Origin: Methylotenera mobilis JLW8
GTDB lineage: Bacteria; Pseudomonadota; Gammaproteobacteria; Burkholderiales; Methylophilaceae
Reading direction: 5' to 3'
Length of the DNA: 64,000 nucleotides
Assembly: GCF_000023705.1 (NCBI RefSeq)
Contig: NC_012968.1
Location: forward strand, 1,736,001 to 1,800,000
Shown piece after piece: positions 55,331-64,000 of the stretch (its first letter is position 1; each line of letters begins with the position of its first letter). Both the position numbers and the translations under genes were made by a program. The notes under the pieces were generated by a model. The model had not been told where the DNA came from. It saw only the letters and a list, made by a program, of their open reading frames with translations, and did not search any database.

Positions 55331-56839
55331 TTGACTATTGAAACAAGCAACACAACCACCTTTGACTCTTTAGGTTTATCCGAACCTATCCTACGTGCAA
55401 TTAATGACGCTGGTTACAGCGCCCCTACTCCGATTCAAGCCAATGCTATTCCACTGGTATTATCCGGCGGTGACTTATTAGCTGGCGCACAAACCGGTAC
55501 CGGTAAAACTGCAGGTTTCACCCTGCCGATTCTGCACTTACTTAGCAAAAAGCCACGTGCTGAAGCTGCTGCCAGCCGCCCACGCTGCTTGATGCTCTCA
55601 CCCACACGTGAACTTGCAGCGCAGATTGAAGAGTCAGTAAAAACTTACGGTAAACATCTGCCGCTGACCTCCACCGTGATTTTTGGCGGCGTGAATGCAA
55701 ATCCGCAAATTGCCCGATTAAAAAAACCACTGGATATTTTGGTGGCAACACCAGGCCGTCTGCTAGACCATGCCAATCAAAAAAATGTTGATTTATCCGG
55801 CATTGAGATTTTAGTACTAGACGAAGCTGACCGCATGCTAGATATGGGCTTCATCCGTGATATTAAGAAAATTCTGGCAATACTACCTAAGCAGCGCCAA
55901 AACTTGCTGTTCTCAGCCACCTTCTCTGAAGAAATTAAAGCATTGGCAGATGGCCTGCTGCATAACCCAGGCTTTGTTGAAGTAGCGCGCCGCAATACCG
56001 CCTCAGAGTTAGTTGAACAAACGGTACATATGGTGCCGCAAGCGCATAAACGTGATTTGGTTACCCACCTGATTAAACACCATGATTGGAAGCAAGTATT
56101 AGTGTTCACACGTACCAAGCATGGTGCTAACCGCTTGGCGGAAAAGCTGATCAAAGACGATATTCAGGCAGCGGCGATTCACGGCAACAAGAGCCAAGGT
56201 GCACGTACCAAGGCATTGGCACAATTTAAAGATGGCAGCATGCGTGTATTGGTAGCAACCGATATTGCAGCACGCGGTTTGGATATTGACCAATTACCGC
56301 AAGTAGTAAACTTTGAATTACCCAATGTACCGGAAGACTATGTACACCGTATTGGCCGTACTGGCCGTGCCGGCAGCAGCGGCGCTGCGGTTTCTCTGGT
56401 TGATAGAGAAGAAATCAAACTATTAAAAGATATTGAAAAGCTGATTAAGCGCGAAATCCCAAGAGTCAGTGTTGAAGGATTTACACCTGCCGCTAATCCG
56501 GAGCCTGAAGCGCCACGCGCACCGCGTCCGCAGCAAGGGCAACGCCGCAAACCTCAGGAAAATAGCAAACAAGCCACGCCAGCAAAGAACAATGCTGCGG
56601 CACCAAGCCAACAAGCCAAGCGCTCGCAACCAGCACAGCCTCGCTCACAAAAACCAATGTCTGAGGCGGCTAGACATCAGGCCATGCCACAAAGTGCGCT
56701 TTTTTCACCTCAACCAACTAACAGCAACCAACGTGGCAATCGCGGCAATAGCAACCGCGGGCAAGTAGCGCGCGGACAGCAAAACCGTGGTAATGCCAAC
56801 CCTGGCAGCCAATACAGAACGGGTGGTAGAGACCGCTAA
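55331..56839 (+). CDS. rhlE: DEAD-box RNA helicase, RhlE-like
   Basis: This 502-residue ATP-dependent RNA helicase has motif [18 protein letters not shown] (about residues 56-71) and [10 protein letters not shown]. Motif II is [15 protein letters not shown] is in NLLFSATF, and [17 protein letters not shown] and [10 protein letters not shown] complete the core. The C-terminal 110 residues are basic, low complexity and rich in Gln/Asn/Arg, an RNA-binding tail. Translation must begin at TTG 55331: GAGG lies seven bases upstream and the Q-motif region starts within ten residues, with no ATG until motif Ia. The long leader may carry regulation. Confidence 0.93.
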   Translation: MTIETSNTTTFDSLGLSEPILRAINDAGYSAPTPIQANAIPLVLSGGDLLAGAQTGTGKTAGFTLPILHLLSKKPRAEAAASRPRCLMLSPTRELAAQIEESVKTYGKHLPLTSTVIFGGVNANPQIARLKKPLDILVATPGRLLDHANQKNVDLSGIEILVLDEADRMLDMGFIRDIKKILAILPKQRQNLLFSATFSEEIKALADGLLHNPGFVEVARRNTASELVEQTVHMVPQAHKRDLVTHLIKHHDWKQVLVFTRTKHGANRLAEKLIKDDIQAAAIHGNKSQGARTKALAQFKDGSMRVLVATDIAARGLDIDQLPQVVNFELPNVPEDYVHRIGRTGRAGSSGAAVSLVDREEIKLLKDIEKLIKREIPRVSVEGFTPAANPEPEAPRAPRPQQGQRRKPQENSKQATPAKNNAAAPSQQAKRSQPAQPRSQKPMSEAARHQAMPQSALFSPQPTNSNQRGNRGNSNRGQVARGQQNRGNANPGSQYRTGGRDR

Positions 56840-56865
56840 CGCTAGCCAAACAAAGTCAGCATACG

Positions 56866-57360
56866 ATGAAGATATGGGTAGATGCAGACGCGTGCCCGGT
56901 TGTGATAAAAGAAATTTTATTCAGGGCTGCAGAACGCACCAAGATTACCACCACGCTGGTGGCTAATCAGTTTCTGCGCACGCCACCTTCCACCTATATT
57001 AAGACGGTGCAGGTTGCCAGTGGCTTTGATGTTGCTGACAATCATATTGTGTTAGCCCTACAGGCTGGTGACTTAGTGATTACCGCGGATATCCCGCTCG
57101 CGGCACAGGTAGTAGAAAAAGGCGCCTACGCGCTGAACCCGCGCGGTGAACTCTATACCGAAGCCAACATCAAAGAACGCTTAAGCATGCGTAACTTAAT
57201 GGAAGAGCTACGCAGCAATGGTGTGGAGATTAGCGGGCAATCTGCATTCAATCAGGGTGATCGCCAAGCGTTTGCCTCTGCACTGGATAAACTAATTGCT
57301 AACTATCTGAAAAATAATCAGGTTTTATCCAATAGTGTTTTACCAGTAGATACAAAATAA
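56866..57360 (+). CDS. YaiI/YqxD family protein (DUF188)
   Basis: This 164-residue cytoplasmic protein has the family N-terminus [20 protein letters not shown] and the [24 protein letters not shown] block (about residues 76-99). The fold is PIN-like with conserved Asp residues at DADACP and TADIP, hinting at a nuclease. No activity is established for the family to my knowledge. It follows the helicase gene by 26 bases and is probably co-transcribed. Confidence 0.9.
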   Translation: MKIWVDADACPVVIKEILFRAAERTKITTTLVANQFLRTPPSTYIKTVQVASGFDVADNHIVLALQAGDLVITADIPLAAQVVEKGAYALNPRGELYTEANIKERLSMRNLMEELRSNGVEISGQSAFNQGDRQAFASALDKLIANYLKNNQVLSNSVLPVDTK

Positions 57361-57444
57361 ATATCACCTATATTTAAGTTATTCCAGAAATTTAGATTAA
57401 AATTTCAACATTATTTTCAACAAACCCAGTTAGAGGATTTAACC

Positions 57445-57924
57445 ATGCAAGTTGCAATGAACACTGTTGTCACAATGACTTACGAACTGAAAGATGCTGA
57501 TGGCAATGTGCTTGAATCAAGCAATGAGCCAGTAGCGTACTTACACGGTGGTTATGACAACATTTTCCCAAAAGTTGAAGAAGCTATGCACGGCAAAAAT
57601 ATCGGTGATGTAGTGGTTGTAGATTTACAACCAGCCGATGCTTTTGGTGAGTATGACGAAGAGTTGGTACAAATTGAGCCAGCGAGCGCTTTTCCTGCTG
57701 CAGACCTAAAAGTAGGCATGCAATTTGAAGGTGAAGATGAAACTGGCGACGTTGTGCTATACACCGTAACAGAAATTGCAGATGGTAAAGTGATTGTAGA
57801 CGGCAACCACCCTTGGGCTGGTGAGCGCGTTGTGTTCACAGCAACCATTACAGCTGTACGCAGTGCAAACAAAGAAGAAGTTGCCCACCAACACGTACAC
57901 GGTGCAGGCGGCCACCACCACTAA
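57445..57924 (+). CDS. slyD: FKBP-type peptidyl-prolyl isomerase SlyD-like
   Basis: This 159-residue protein has the FKBP domain split by an IF (insert-in-flap) domain as in SlyD. Motifs are NTVVTMTYELKDADGNVLE, GYDNIFPKVEEAMHGKNIGD, and VDGNHPWAGERVVFTATI (about residues 118-135). The C-terminus is His-rich (HQHVHGAGGHHH), suggesting metal binding, as in nickel-handling SlyD. It is a cytosolic chaperone/isomerase. A GAGG lies nine bases upstream of the ATG. Confidence 0.93.
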   Translation: MQVAMNTVVTMTYELKDADGNVLESSNEPVAYLHGGYDNIFPKVEEAMHGKNIGDVVVVDLQPADAFGEYDEELVQIEPASAFPAADLKVGMQFEGEDETGDVVLYTVTEIADGKVIVDGNHPWAGERVVFTATITAVRSANKEEVAHQHVHGAGGHHH

Positions 57925-57956
57925 TCAATTGCCAACTAGCAACTTTCTAGCGCATA

Positions 57957-58475
57957 TTGATGAAACCGTTTTTGCTGAATCTGTTAGCCTGCGCTTTGCT
58001 ATACTGTGCGCAGGCAGCTATTGCTGCCACAACCTACCGTTGTAGCAGCAATAGCTTTCAAGATACGCCATGCCTGAACTACAGCCACAGCAAACCATTG
58101 AAATCAGCGGCAAAAACGGTAACTAACCCTGAACCAACCAAAGCCCCAGCTCCATATGTCGTGGATGCTGATTGCAAACAACGTGGCGATGCCGCCAAGA
58201 AAATCATGTGGCAGCGTCAGGTAGGTAAAACCAAAGAACAACAGCTAGAGGCTACGCAAGACACACCGACACATGCGCTAATTAGCGAGGTTTACAACCA
58301 GCGCGGTACTGTTGTAGAAGTCAGAAACAATGTTGAGCTAGCCTGTATGCAACAGAAAGAAAAAGATAAGCTCGCAGCGCAGTTATTATTAGCGGCAAAC
58401 AAGCTGAAACGGCATGACAATTCAACGGCCGCAACACCTGAGCCAACCGCTACCGGCAAAGCCAATAAAAACTGA
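57957..58475 (+). CDS. Exported protein with DUF4124-like N-terminus
   Basis: This 172-residue protein has a signal peptide (about residues 1-24, ending AAIA-ATT). The mature N-terminus TTYRCSSNSFQDTPC has the spaced cysteines and QDTPC end typical of DUF4124 proteins. The rest is a Lys/Gln-rich helical region with VEVRNNVELACMQQKEKDKL. Function unknown; periplasmic location is inferred. It lies 32 bases after slyD and 92 bases before DUF4202. Confidence 0.65.
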   Translation: MMKPFLLNLLACALLYCAQAAIAATTYRCSSNSFQDTPCLNYSHSKPLKSAAKTVTNPEPTKAPAPYVVDADCKQRGDAAKKIMWQRQVGKTKEQQLEATQDTPTHALISEVYNQRGTVVEVRNNVELACMQQKEKDKLAAQLLLAANKLKRHDNSTAATPEPTATGKANKN

Positions 58476-58567
58476 TACCAACCAAAATGCGCACTTCGCA
58501 TGCGCTAAAATCAATACCCCTGTTTAACCCAAGACTTTAAAAACTTAAGCCTTCAAATCTACCGCCC

Positions 58568-59182
58568 ATGAATATATCTAATCCATCACAGTTTGACCAA
58601 GCCATCGCGCGCTTTGACGCATTTAATGCTTTAGACCCCAACCTGGAAGATATGACCGGTGCCAGCCAGCCTAAAGAGTTAGTTTATGCACAGCGCATGA
58701 CGGAGATGCTCAAACGCTACAGTGCAGAGGCTTCTGAGGCGCTGTTGCTGGCAGCAAGATGCCAGCATATCGGCCGTTGGAAAACACCGCGTAGCGACTA
58801 CCCAATGACCAAGCCGGGATACCACCAATGGCGCAATGCACTAAAGTCGTTTCATGCTGATACCGCACGCAGTATTCTGAGCGAACTTGCCTATGATGCA
58901 GCGACAATTGACCATGTATGCGCATTGGTAAAAAAAGAACTGCCAAGAACCAACCTTGAAGCGCAGACACTGGAAGATGTCATCGTATTAGTCTTCCTTG
59001 AGCACTATCTTGCGCAGTTTGTCGCCACGCACAGCGACTACGAAGAAGCAAAGTTCGTAGATATATTGGTTAAATCTCTACGTAAAACCTCACCACAAGC
59101 GCATCAGTTTATTTTATCCATGACAACATTACCGGAAGCACTAGCACCGCTGGTAAAAAAATTAGTGATGGAACAGTTCTAG
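58568..59182 (+). CDS. DUF4202 protein
   Basis: This 204-residue, mainly helical cytoplasmic protein matches DUF4202 as I recall it. The order of conserved blocks is KELVYAQRMTEMLKRY, AARCQHIGRWKTPRSDYP, PGYHQWRNALKSFHADTA and DVIVLVFLEHYLAQF. The His/Asp spacing is reminiscent of an HD-type metal-dependent phosphohydrolase, though not a canonical HD motif. Function unknown. It is convergent with nasA across a shared terminator; members of the family often neighbour nitrogen-metabolism genes, which I treat as weak context. Confidence 0.75.
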   Translation: MNISNPSQFDQAIARFDAFNALDPNLEDMTGASQPKELVYAQRMTEMLKRYSAEASEALLLAARCQHIGRWKTPRSDYPMTKPGYHQWRNALKSFHADTARSILSELAYDAATIDHVCALVKKELPRTNLEAQTLEDVIVLVFLEHYLAQFVATHSDYEEAKFVDILVKSLRKTSPQAHQFILSMTTLPEALAPLVKKLVMEQF

Positions 59183-59237
59183 CCTGTATTGGAAATAGCG
59201 ATTCAATTTGATTACCATGAGACAAGCAGCTTAAAAA

Positions 59238-59274
59238 TAAAAAAGCGCACTACATCGCAGTGCGCTTTTTTTTT
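59238..59274 (+). terminator. Bidirectional terminator between DUF4202 and nasA
   Basis: The stem AGCGCACT / AGTGCGCT has a 7-base loop, an A run on the left and nine T residues on the right (59266-59274). It can end both the plus-strand DUF4202 transcript and the minus-strand nas transcript, which stops at 59293. Confidence 0.9.
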
Positions 59275-59292
59275 AGCTAACGTGCTTTAGCC

Positions 59293-62010
59293 TTAATTTT
59301 TAGCATAGATACGTACCAATTGTTTTAACTCAGGCACACATGAGCCACACTGCGTACCGCATTTAAGCTTGTTCTGTAGCGTAATCAAATCTGCACCCAA
59401 CTGAATATTGTCGATAATTTCGTTTTCGGCAACATCTAGGCAGTTACATACAATCTTACCGCGGCTACGCTGACCAGCTGGCGGCGCACTTAACGGTGCC
59501 AACGCCCAACGGCGTAGCTCTGGGCTAAACTCACCGGTACCCATCACGTCTTTAAGCCATGCAGTCGCCAGGGTCTCACCAACCAACCTTACACCTGTCA
59601 CTTCGGCTTTATTTTCCAAATTGGTTTCAACCAGAATACGCTTACTGATACCACGTTTAGCATCCAGATAATTGAGTAAAGGTGCATCACCAGTCATACC
59701 GAGTATCGCATCAATCTCTTCAATCATCTGTGCATCCGGCGCCTCCGTATGTGCAGCTCGCAGGATAAGCATGCCGCTATGGGTTTCGGTCTGGCGACCA
59801 AACAGCCCACAGCTGGCGTATTCAAAGTGCGATAAGAAACCTCTGATTTTTTGCAGCACCTCCAGATTATGGATGGTGCGCATCACCGTCATCCGCCAAG
59901 GCAACTCTAACTTCTCTAGCTTAATCGCGGTGTGTTTGAGTTCTGGCTGTTTAGAGGTTTTGTCAAAACTTGGCGGCATTAACGCATTCACACCCAAACC
60001 ATTCATATACTGGCTGCCCCAGTGCATCGGAATAAAAGTTTGTGATGGTCTTACCTCATCTGACACCTGAGCCGGTAATACTAGGCTACCCCGCTTGTTA
60101 CTGACTTTAACGATGTCGCCATTGTTAATAGAACGGCGCATCATGTCGTCAGCGTTCATCTGAATCACTGGCTCTTCTGCATGGTTAAACAGCTGCGCAA
60201 CGTTACCGGTGCGGCTCATGCCATGCCACTGATCGCGTAATCGGCCAGTAAGCAAGTGTAATGGATGACGTGCATCGGTTTTATCCGCCGTCGCTTTATA
60301 AACAGCATTCACAAACTGCGCTCTACCATCAGGCTTTTGGAACACGCCGTCGGCATACAAACGTGCCTTACCACTAGCATCGCCCTCTTTAAACGGCCAT
60401 TGCTGTGGACCTTGCTCGTTAAGCAAGTCGTAGCTTAAGCCTGTAATATCGAGGTCGCGTCCACGTGTGGTTTCGCGGTGCTCGTTAAAGATTTGCTCTG
60501 TAGTGCTATAAGGAAATAAAGCGCTACCTTTCGCAAGCCTTTGCTCTAGACGCTGCGCAAAGTCTACTGCGATTGCCCAGTCATGGCGCGCTTCCGCAGG
60601 CGTTGCCACAGCAGGGTTCACGCGCGTAATACGGCGCTCTGAATTGGTCACTGAACCTTCTTTTTCGCCCCATGTGCTTGCTGGCAGCAGCACATCGGCA
60701 TATTTTGCGGTTTCGGTATTATTGAAAGCATCTTGTACTACCACAAACTGAGCGGTATCCAAGGCCTCCAGCACACTATTCAGGTCTGGCATAGAGTGTG
60801 CTGGGTTAGTGCAGGCAATCCAGATGGCTTTAATACTGCCCTCTTTTACCGCATCAAACATCTCAATGGCTGATTTACCAGGTGTTTCCGGCACGCTATC
60901 TACGCCCCATAAGTCAGCGACTTCTGCGCGATGCTCAGCATTAGCTAAATCTCTATGGCCAGACATCAGCGTAGCCATACCGCCCACCTCACGCCCACCC
61001 ATGGCATTAGGCTGACCTGTCAGCGAGAACGGTCCAGCACCCGGTTTACCGATTTGCCCAGTGGCCAAATGCAGGTTAATCAGCGCTGCATTTTTTTCTG
61101 TACCGTGCACAGACTGGTTCAAACCCATACAGTACATAGAAAGACTAGGGCCTTTGCCAAACCATTTAGCGGCAGTGATAATATCTGCCTCTTTAATACC
61201 GCAAATATCAGCTACCATTTTAGGCGTGTATTCACGTACGGTTTCTTTTAGCTCTGCAAAGCCATTGGTGTATTGCTCGATATAGGCATGGTTCAACATA
61301 CCTTCCCATAGCATGACATGCAACATGCCGTTAAATAATGCGACATCCGTACCCGGCAAAATTGCTAAGTGCAAATCAGCAGCCTTGGCGGTATCGGTTT
61401 GGCGTGGGTCAACCACTACTATTTTTAAATTAGGATTCTTTGCTTTGGCATCTTCAATCCGACGATAAATGATCGGATGCGCAAAAGCTGTATTGGAGCC
61501 GGCAATGAATAAGCACTCGGTATGATCGATGTCTTCATAACAGGCAGGCGGTGCATCTGCACCTAAGGTCACTTTATAACCTGCGACGGCAGACGACATG
61601 CACAGACGCGAGTTAGTATCTACGTTATTCGTACCAATCAAGCCCTTAGCCAGTTTGTTAAAGACGTAATAATCTTCAGTGAGTAACTGCCCGGAAAGAT
61701 AAAAAGCAACGCTATCAGGACCATGTGTTTCAATAGTTTTAGCAAACTTCTCAACCGCTAAGTCTAGTGACTCATCCCATGTCGCGCGCTTGCGTGGTAA
61801 ATCACGGTTAGTACGCAGTTCTGGGTATAGCAGGCGATTATCCAGCTTAGCTGACAGATGCAGCGTAGAGCCTTTGGTACACAAACGCCCAAAGTTGGCC
61901 GGATGGTTCGGATCACCTTTAACATCGATAATTTTGTCGTTTTCAGAGTGAATAATCACCCCGCAGCCTACGCCGCAATAACAACAGGTACTTTTAGTTT
62001 GCTTAATCAA
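59293..62010 (-). CDS. nasA: Assimilatory nitrate reductase catalytic subunit
   Basis: This 905-residue cytoplasmic molybdenum enzyme reduces nitrate to nitrite. The N-terminal [4Fe-4S] ligands are CCYCGVGCG and LCTKGSTL (about residues 9-50). The Mo-bis-MGD domain contains NTNSRLCMSSAVAGY-type text (about residue 132). The C-terminal region carries a BFD-like [2Fe-2S] domain with CNCLDV and KCGTQCGSCVPELKQLV (last 45 residues). Such tails link to the electron donor in NasA/NasC proteins. It follows nirD by five bases and precedes a bidirectional terminator. Confidence 0.95.
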   Translation of the reverse strand: MIKQTKSTCCYCGVGCGVIIHSENDKIIDVKGDPNHPANFGRLCTKGSTLHLSAKLDNRLLYPELRTNRDLPRKRATWDESLDLAVEKFAKTIETHGPDSVAFYLSGQLLTEDYYVFNKLAKGLIGTNNVDTNSRLCMSSAVAGYKVTLGADAPPACYEDIDHTECLFIAGSNTAFAHPIIYRRIEDAKAKNPNLKIVVVDPRQTDTAKAADLHLAILPGTDVALFNGMLHVMLWEGMLNHAYIEQYTNGFAELKETVREYTPKMVADICGIKEADIITAAKWFGKGPSLSMYCMGLNQSVHGTEKNAALINLHLATGQIGKPGAGPFSLTGQPNAMGGREVGGMATLMSGHRDLANAEHRAEVADLWGVDSVPETPGKSAIEMFDAVKEGSIKAIWIACTNPAHSMPDLNSVLEALDTAQFVVVQDAFNNTETAKYADVLLPASTWGEKEGSVTNSERRITRVNPAVATPAEARHDWAIAVDFAQRLEQRLAKGSALFPYSTTEQIFNEHRETTRGRDLDITGLSYDLLNEQGPQQWPFKEGDASGKARLYADGVFQKPDGRAQFVNAVYKATADKTDARHPLHLLTGRLRDQWHGMSRTGNVAQLFNHAEEPVIQMNADDMMRRSINNGDIVKVSNKRGSLVLPAQVSDEVRPSQTFIPMHWGSQYMNGLGVNALMPPSFDKTSKQPELKHTAIKLEKLELPWRMTVMRTIHNLEVLQKIRGFLSHFEYASCGLFGRQTETHSGMLILRAAHTEAPDAQMIEEIDAILGMTGDAPLLNYLDAKRGISKRILVETNLENKAEVTGVRLVGETLATAWLKDVMGTGEFSPELRRWALAPLSAPPAGQRSRGKIVCNCLDVAENEIIDNIQLGADLITLQNKLKCGTQCGSCVPELKQLVRIYAKN

Positions 62011-62015
62011 GTCAA

Positions 62016-62330
62016 TTACTCTTTTAATTCTAAATAAACTACGCCATCTTCAATCTTAGTATTAAAACATGCAGTTTCGCCTACATCCGGCTCATCTGCC
62101 TTGCCATCTACCAAGCTGATTTTCCAGCTATGTAATGGGCAGGCGATTCTGTCGCCGTACACAATACCTTCTGACAATGGGCCGCCTTTGTGTGGGCAGC
62201 TATTATTTACAGCGTAGATGCGGTCATCTTCTAAACGGAACACACCGATATCAACGTCTTTACTACGCACAACACGTGCGCCTAATTTAGGGATTTCCTC
62301 AAGAGGTGCAACTCTTACCCAATTACTCAT
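62016..62330 (-). CDS. nirD: Nitrite reductase (NADH) small subunit
   Basis: This 104-residue Rieske-like protein has the ligands reading SCPHKGGPLSEG (Cys-His) and CPLHSWKISL (Cys-His), a complete CxH...CxxH site in this protein, although many NirD proteins have lost it. It is the small partner of NirB in ammonium-forming assimilatory nitrite reductase. It abuts nasA (5 bases) and follows the kinase gene by 28 bases; nirB, which normally precedes it, is absent from this position. Confidence 0.88.
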   Translation of the reverse strand: MSNWVRVAPLEEIPKLGARVVRSKDVDIGVFRLEDDRIYAVNNSCPHKGGPLSEGIVYGDRIACPLHSWKISLVDGKADEPDVGETACFNTKIEDGVVYLELKE

Positions 62331-62358
62331 TTTAGTCCTACCTTTATATCAAGTTGAA

Positions 62359-64000
62359 TCATGAAACAGCTAATAAATAAATCAATAAAAAATTCAAGAT
62401 AAGCGAAAATATCGCTATCCATTGCCACTTAACCAACCTAGCGCGTGCAATCAATGGTGTGCGGGCCGGTGGCAAAATGGGCTTTAATTCGCCATGCTCT
62501 AAAGCTATCAACATTTCTTCAGCAGTTTCAAAACGCTGCTTAGGATCGGTTGCAATGGCTTTTAGCACTATATTCTCTAACCAGTACGGGATATCTGGAC
62601 GGTATCTGGTTGGGGCAGTTGGAGTACCAAACTTTGGATTCTGAAAAGGCTCTATTTCACCATGCGGATACTTGCGTGTCAGTAGATGATACAACGTAAC
62701 GCCCGCTGCATAAATATCACTTTGTGGCGTTGCCACGGCCCCTTCAAACAATTCTGGCGCCATATAGCTAGGCGTGCCCGGGTTTTGCACTACATCTGAC
62801 TTAGAAGTCTGCATGCTAAGTGCAACCCCTAAATCTAAAATACGCAGGCGTTGATCACTGCCTTGATGCACGTTCGCAGGTTTAATGTCACGATGTACGA
62901 TATTTAGACGATGCAAGGCGCCGATACCGCGCATCATATCCACGCCTACTTTGCCAATACCAGCCACCGTAAAGTGATGTCCGCTATCTATGCGCTGCTG
63001 CAAGGTTGAACCTTCATGCCAGCTCATCACATAGTAAAGCTTGCTGCGCTTTTCTACAGAGACCGGGAATACCTGCGGCACATACTGTGAAACCACACGT
63101 TTCGCCAGCCACTCTTCATTCAACAGACCATTGCAGCTCTCGGTGTCAGTTGCCAGCGCAGGCTGTAAGGTTTTCAGTACAAAGAACTGTTTAGTCGTCG
63201 TGTGCCTGACTTTATAAAGCAGACTGGCACGTGACTCATACATGTTTTCCAGCACTTCAAAATCATCAATGATGTCACCCACATTGAGCTTATCTGGCAC
63301 CGTTAAATGTCTGCCGCCGGCTAACAACTCAAGTAAAGTATCTTCGCCCAGCGCTTCTACTCTTAACGCAATTGCAGTGGAGTTATCCTGACTGCCCTTT
63401 TCAATCGCGGCTTTAGTCAGATGATCGCACATCATTTGCGGGTTGTTGTATAAGCCCAGCACCTTATGGATGGTTTGCTCACCTACACTATCCCACACGC
63501 CATCGCTCATTAGCGCAAACACATCACCTTCTTGCAGCGCACCTTCAGAAAAATCCACTTCAAGATGGCGATCTAAACCTACCGCGCGCTTTAACACGTG
63601 GCGCATATCTGGCCTGTCCCACACATGGTCTGTGGTCAGTTGCTTTAATACGCCATTGCGTAATAGGTAGATACGTGTATCGCCAACATGTGCAGCGTAA
63701 TAACGCTGACCACGCAATACCAATAAAGACAGGGTGGTTGCCATGCCAGCCATCGCGCTGTTGGCGTTAGCCTGTGCAATTAACCAGCGATTAGCCGCCA
63801 CCAGCACTTTATCGAGCGCGGTGAATGGTTCCCAGGTATCCGGTGTGGCGTAGTAATCTGTAGTGACAGTACGTACCGTCATCTCAGAAGCTTCACCACC
63901 ACCGGCATTGCCACTCACACCATCAGCGATGGCAAACAGCGCACCTTTGACACTTAACTGCTCACCTGACGGCGTTACTACTCCAACATAATCTTCATTA
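62359..64000 (-). CDS. PP2C phosphatase - Ser/Thr kinase fusion (5' end outside window)
   Basis: The frame continues past 63918 to the window edge without a stop (upstream residues NEDYVGVVTPSGEQL and FAIADGVSGN), so the true start is outside and the GTG at 63918 is internal. The first part is PP2C-like: ADGVSGNAGGGEASE, HVGDTRIYLLRNG, MSDGVWDSVGE and QDNSTAIAL. The second part is a Hanks-type kinase: VLKTL with Lys, NIVHRDIKPANVHQ, and DLGVAL in place of DFG, then PGTPSYMAPELFEG. It ends in a transmembrane helix (last 25 residues). The Gly-rich loop is degenerate. It is adjacent to nirD-nasA, as in some pseudomonads as I recall. Likely a regulator of nitrate assimilation; targets unknown. 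Confidence 0.9.
   Translation of the reverse strand, partial: NEDYVGVVTPSGEQLSVKGALFAIADGVSGNAGGGEASEMTVRTVTTDYYATPDTWEPFTALDKVLVAANRWLIAQANANSAMAGMATTLSLLVLRGQRYYAAHVGDTRIYLLRNGVLKQLTTDHVWDRPDMRHVLKRAVGLDRHLEVDFSEGALQEGDVFALMSDGVWDSVGEQTIHKVLGLYNNPQMMCDHLTKAAIEKGSQDNSTAIALRVEALGEDTLLELLAGGRHLTVPDKLNVGDIIDDFEVLENMYESRASLLYKVRHTTTKQFFVLKTLQPALATDTESCNGLLNEEWLAKRVVSQYVPQVFPVSVEKRSKLYYVMSWHEGSTLQQRIDSGHHFTVAGIGKVGVDMMRGIGALHRLNIVHRDIKPANVHQGSDQRLRILDLGVALSMQTSKSDVVQNPGTPSYMAPELFEGAVATPQSDIYAAGVTLYHLLTRKYPHGEIEPFQNPKFGTPTAPTRYRPDIPYWLENIVLKAIATDPKQRFETAEEMLIALEHGELKPILPPARTPLIARARLVKWQWIAIFSLILNFLLIYLLAVS

Overview
The window looks like a chromosomal segment of a betaproteobacterium with moderate GC. 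My best guess is a Methylophilaceae (Methylotenera/Methylophilus-like) methylotroph. That guess rests on gene order (tpiA-secG-tRNA-Leu-nuoA..N; rpoE-rseABC-mucD-lepA-lepB-DUF4845-rnc-era-recO-pdxJ-acpS), on separate nuoC and nuoD genes, and on family content. No methanol-oxidation or RuMP gene lies here, so the family assignment is inference. Most of the window is conserved core genome read on the minus strand. It holds no prophage, CRISPR array or intact insertion sequence.

Layout. 1-1943: end of a peptidoglycan/repair block (MltB-like transglycosylase running off the left edge, a YeeZ-like SDR, a NUDIX ADP-sugar hydrolase). 2081-17149: the complete 14-gene complex I operon nuoA-N followed by the small membrane gene DUF2818. 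17270-18551: tRNA-Leu(GAG), secG and tpiA, upstream of nuo. 18723-25784: pagP, nnrD-recJ-COG4255-like, a glycine-zipper envelope protein, a Y-family polymerase and msrA. 25785-27559: an AT-rich, gene-poor accessory patch with one small membrane protein and a transposon-like tag. 27560-32952: DUF4197, glycogen phosphorylase and htpG with a heat-shock promoter. 33168-39743: a polyphosphate neighbourhood (ppx, an H1-like/ribbon-helix-helix protein with a large operator palindrome, a PA2778/PA2779 peptidase pair, sixA, ppk1) with several Pho-box-like repeats. 39850-43019: a second tpiA, tcdA, acpS, a split zinc-ribbon membrane protein and pdxJ. 43095-53400: recO, era, rnc, DUF4845, lepB, lepA, mucD, rseC, rseB, rseA, rpoE, with a sigma-E-type promoter facing nadB. 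53440-59182: nadB, a TTG-started RhlE-like helicase, a YaiI-like protein, slyD, a DUF4124-like protein and DUF4202. 59293-64000: assimilatory nitrate reductase nasA, nirD, and a PP2C-kinase fusion running off the right edge.

How it fits together. The nuo block builds the respiratory NADH dehydrogenase. The rpoE block couples envelope stress sensing (RseA/RseB/RseC, MucD) to translation, secretion and RNA processing (LepA, LepB, RNase III, Era). The ppx...ppk block makes and degrades polyphosphate and appears to share phosphate-type control. The nas genes reduce nitrate for assimilation, with a kinase/phosphatase fusion alongside.

The most interesting leads are the autoregulated-looking H1/RHH protein inside the polyphosphate cluster, the nas operon in which kinase and nirD abut without nirB, the two credible translation starts of RpoE, and the hairpin enclosing the start codon of the PA2778-type peptidase. 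All are inferences from sequence reading alone. No database or structure search was run.
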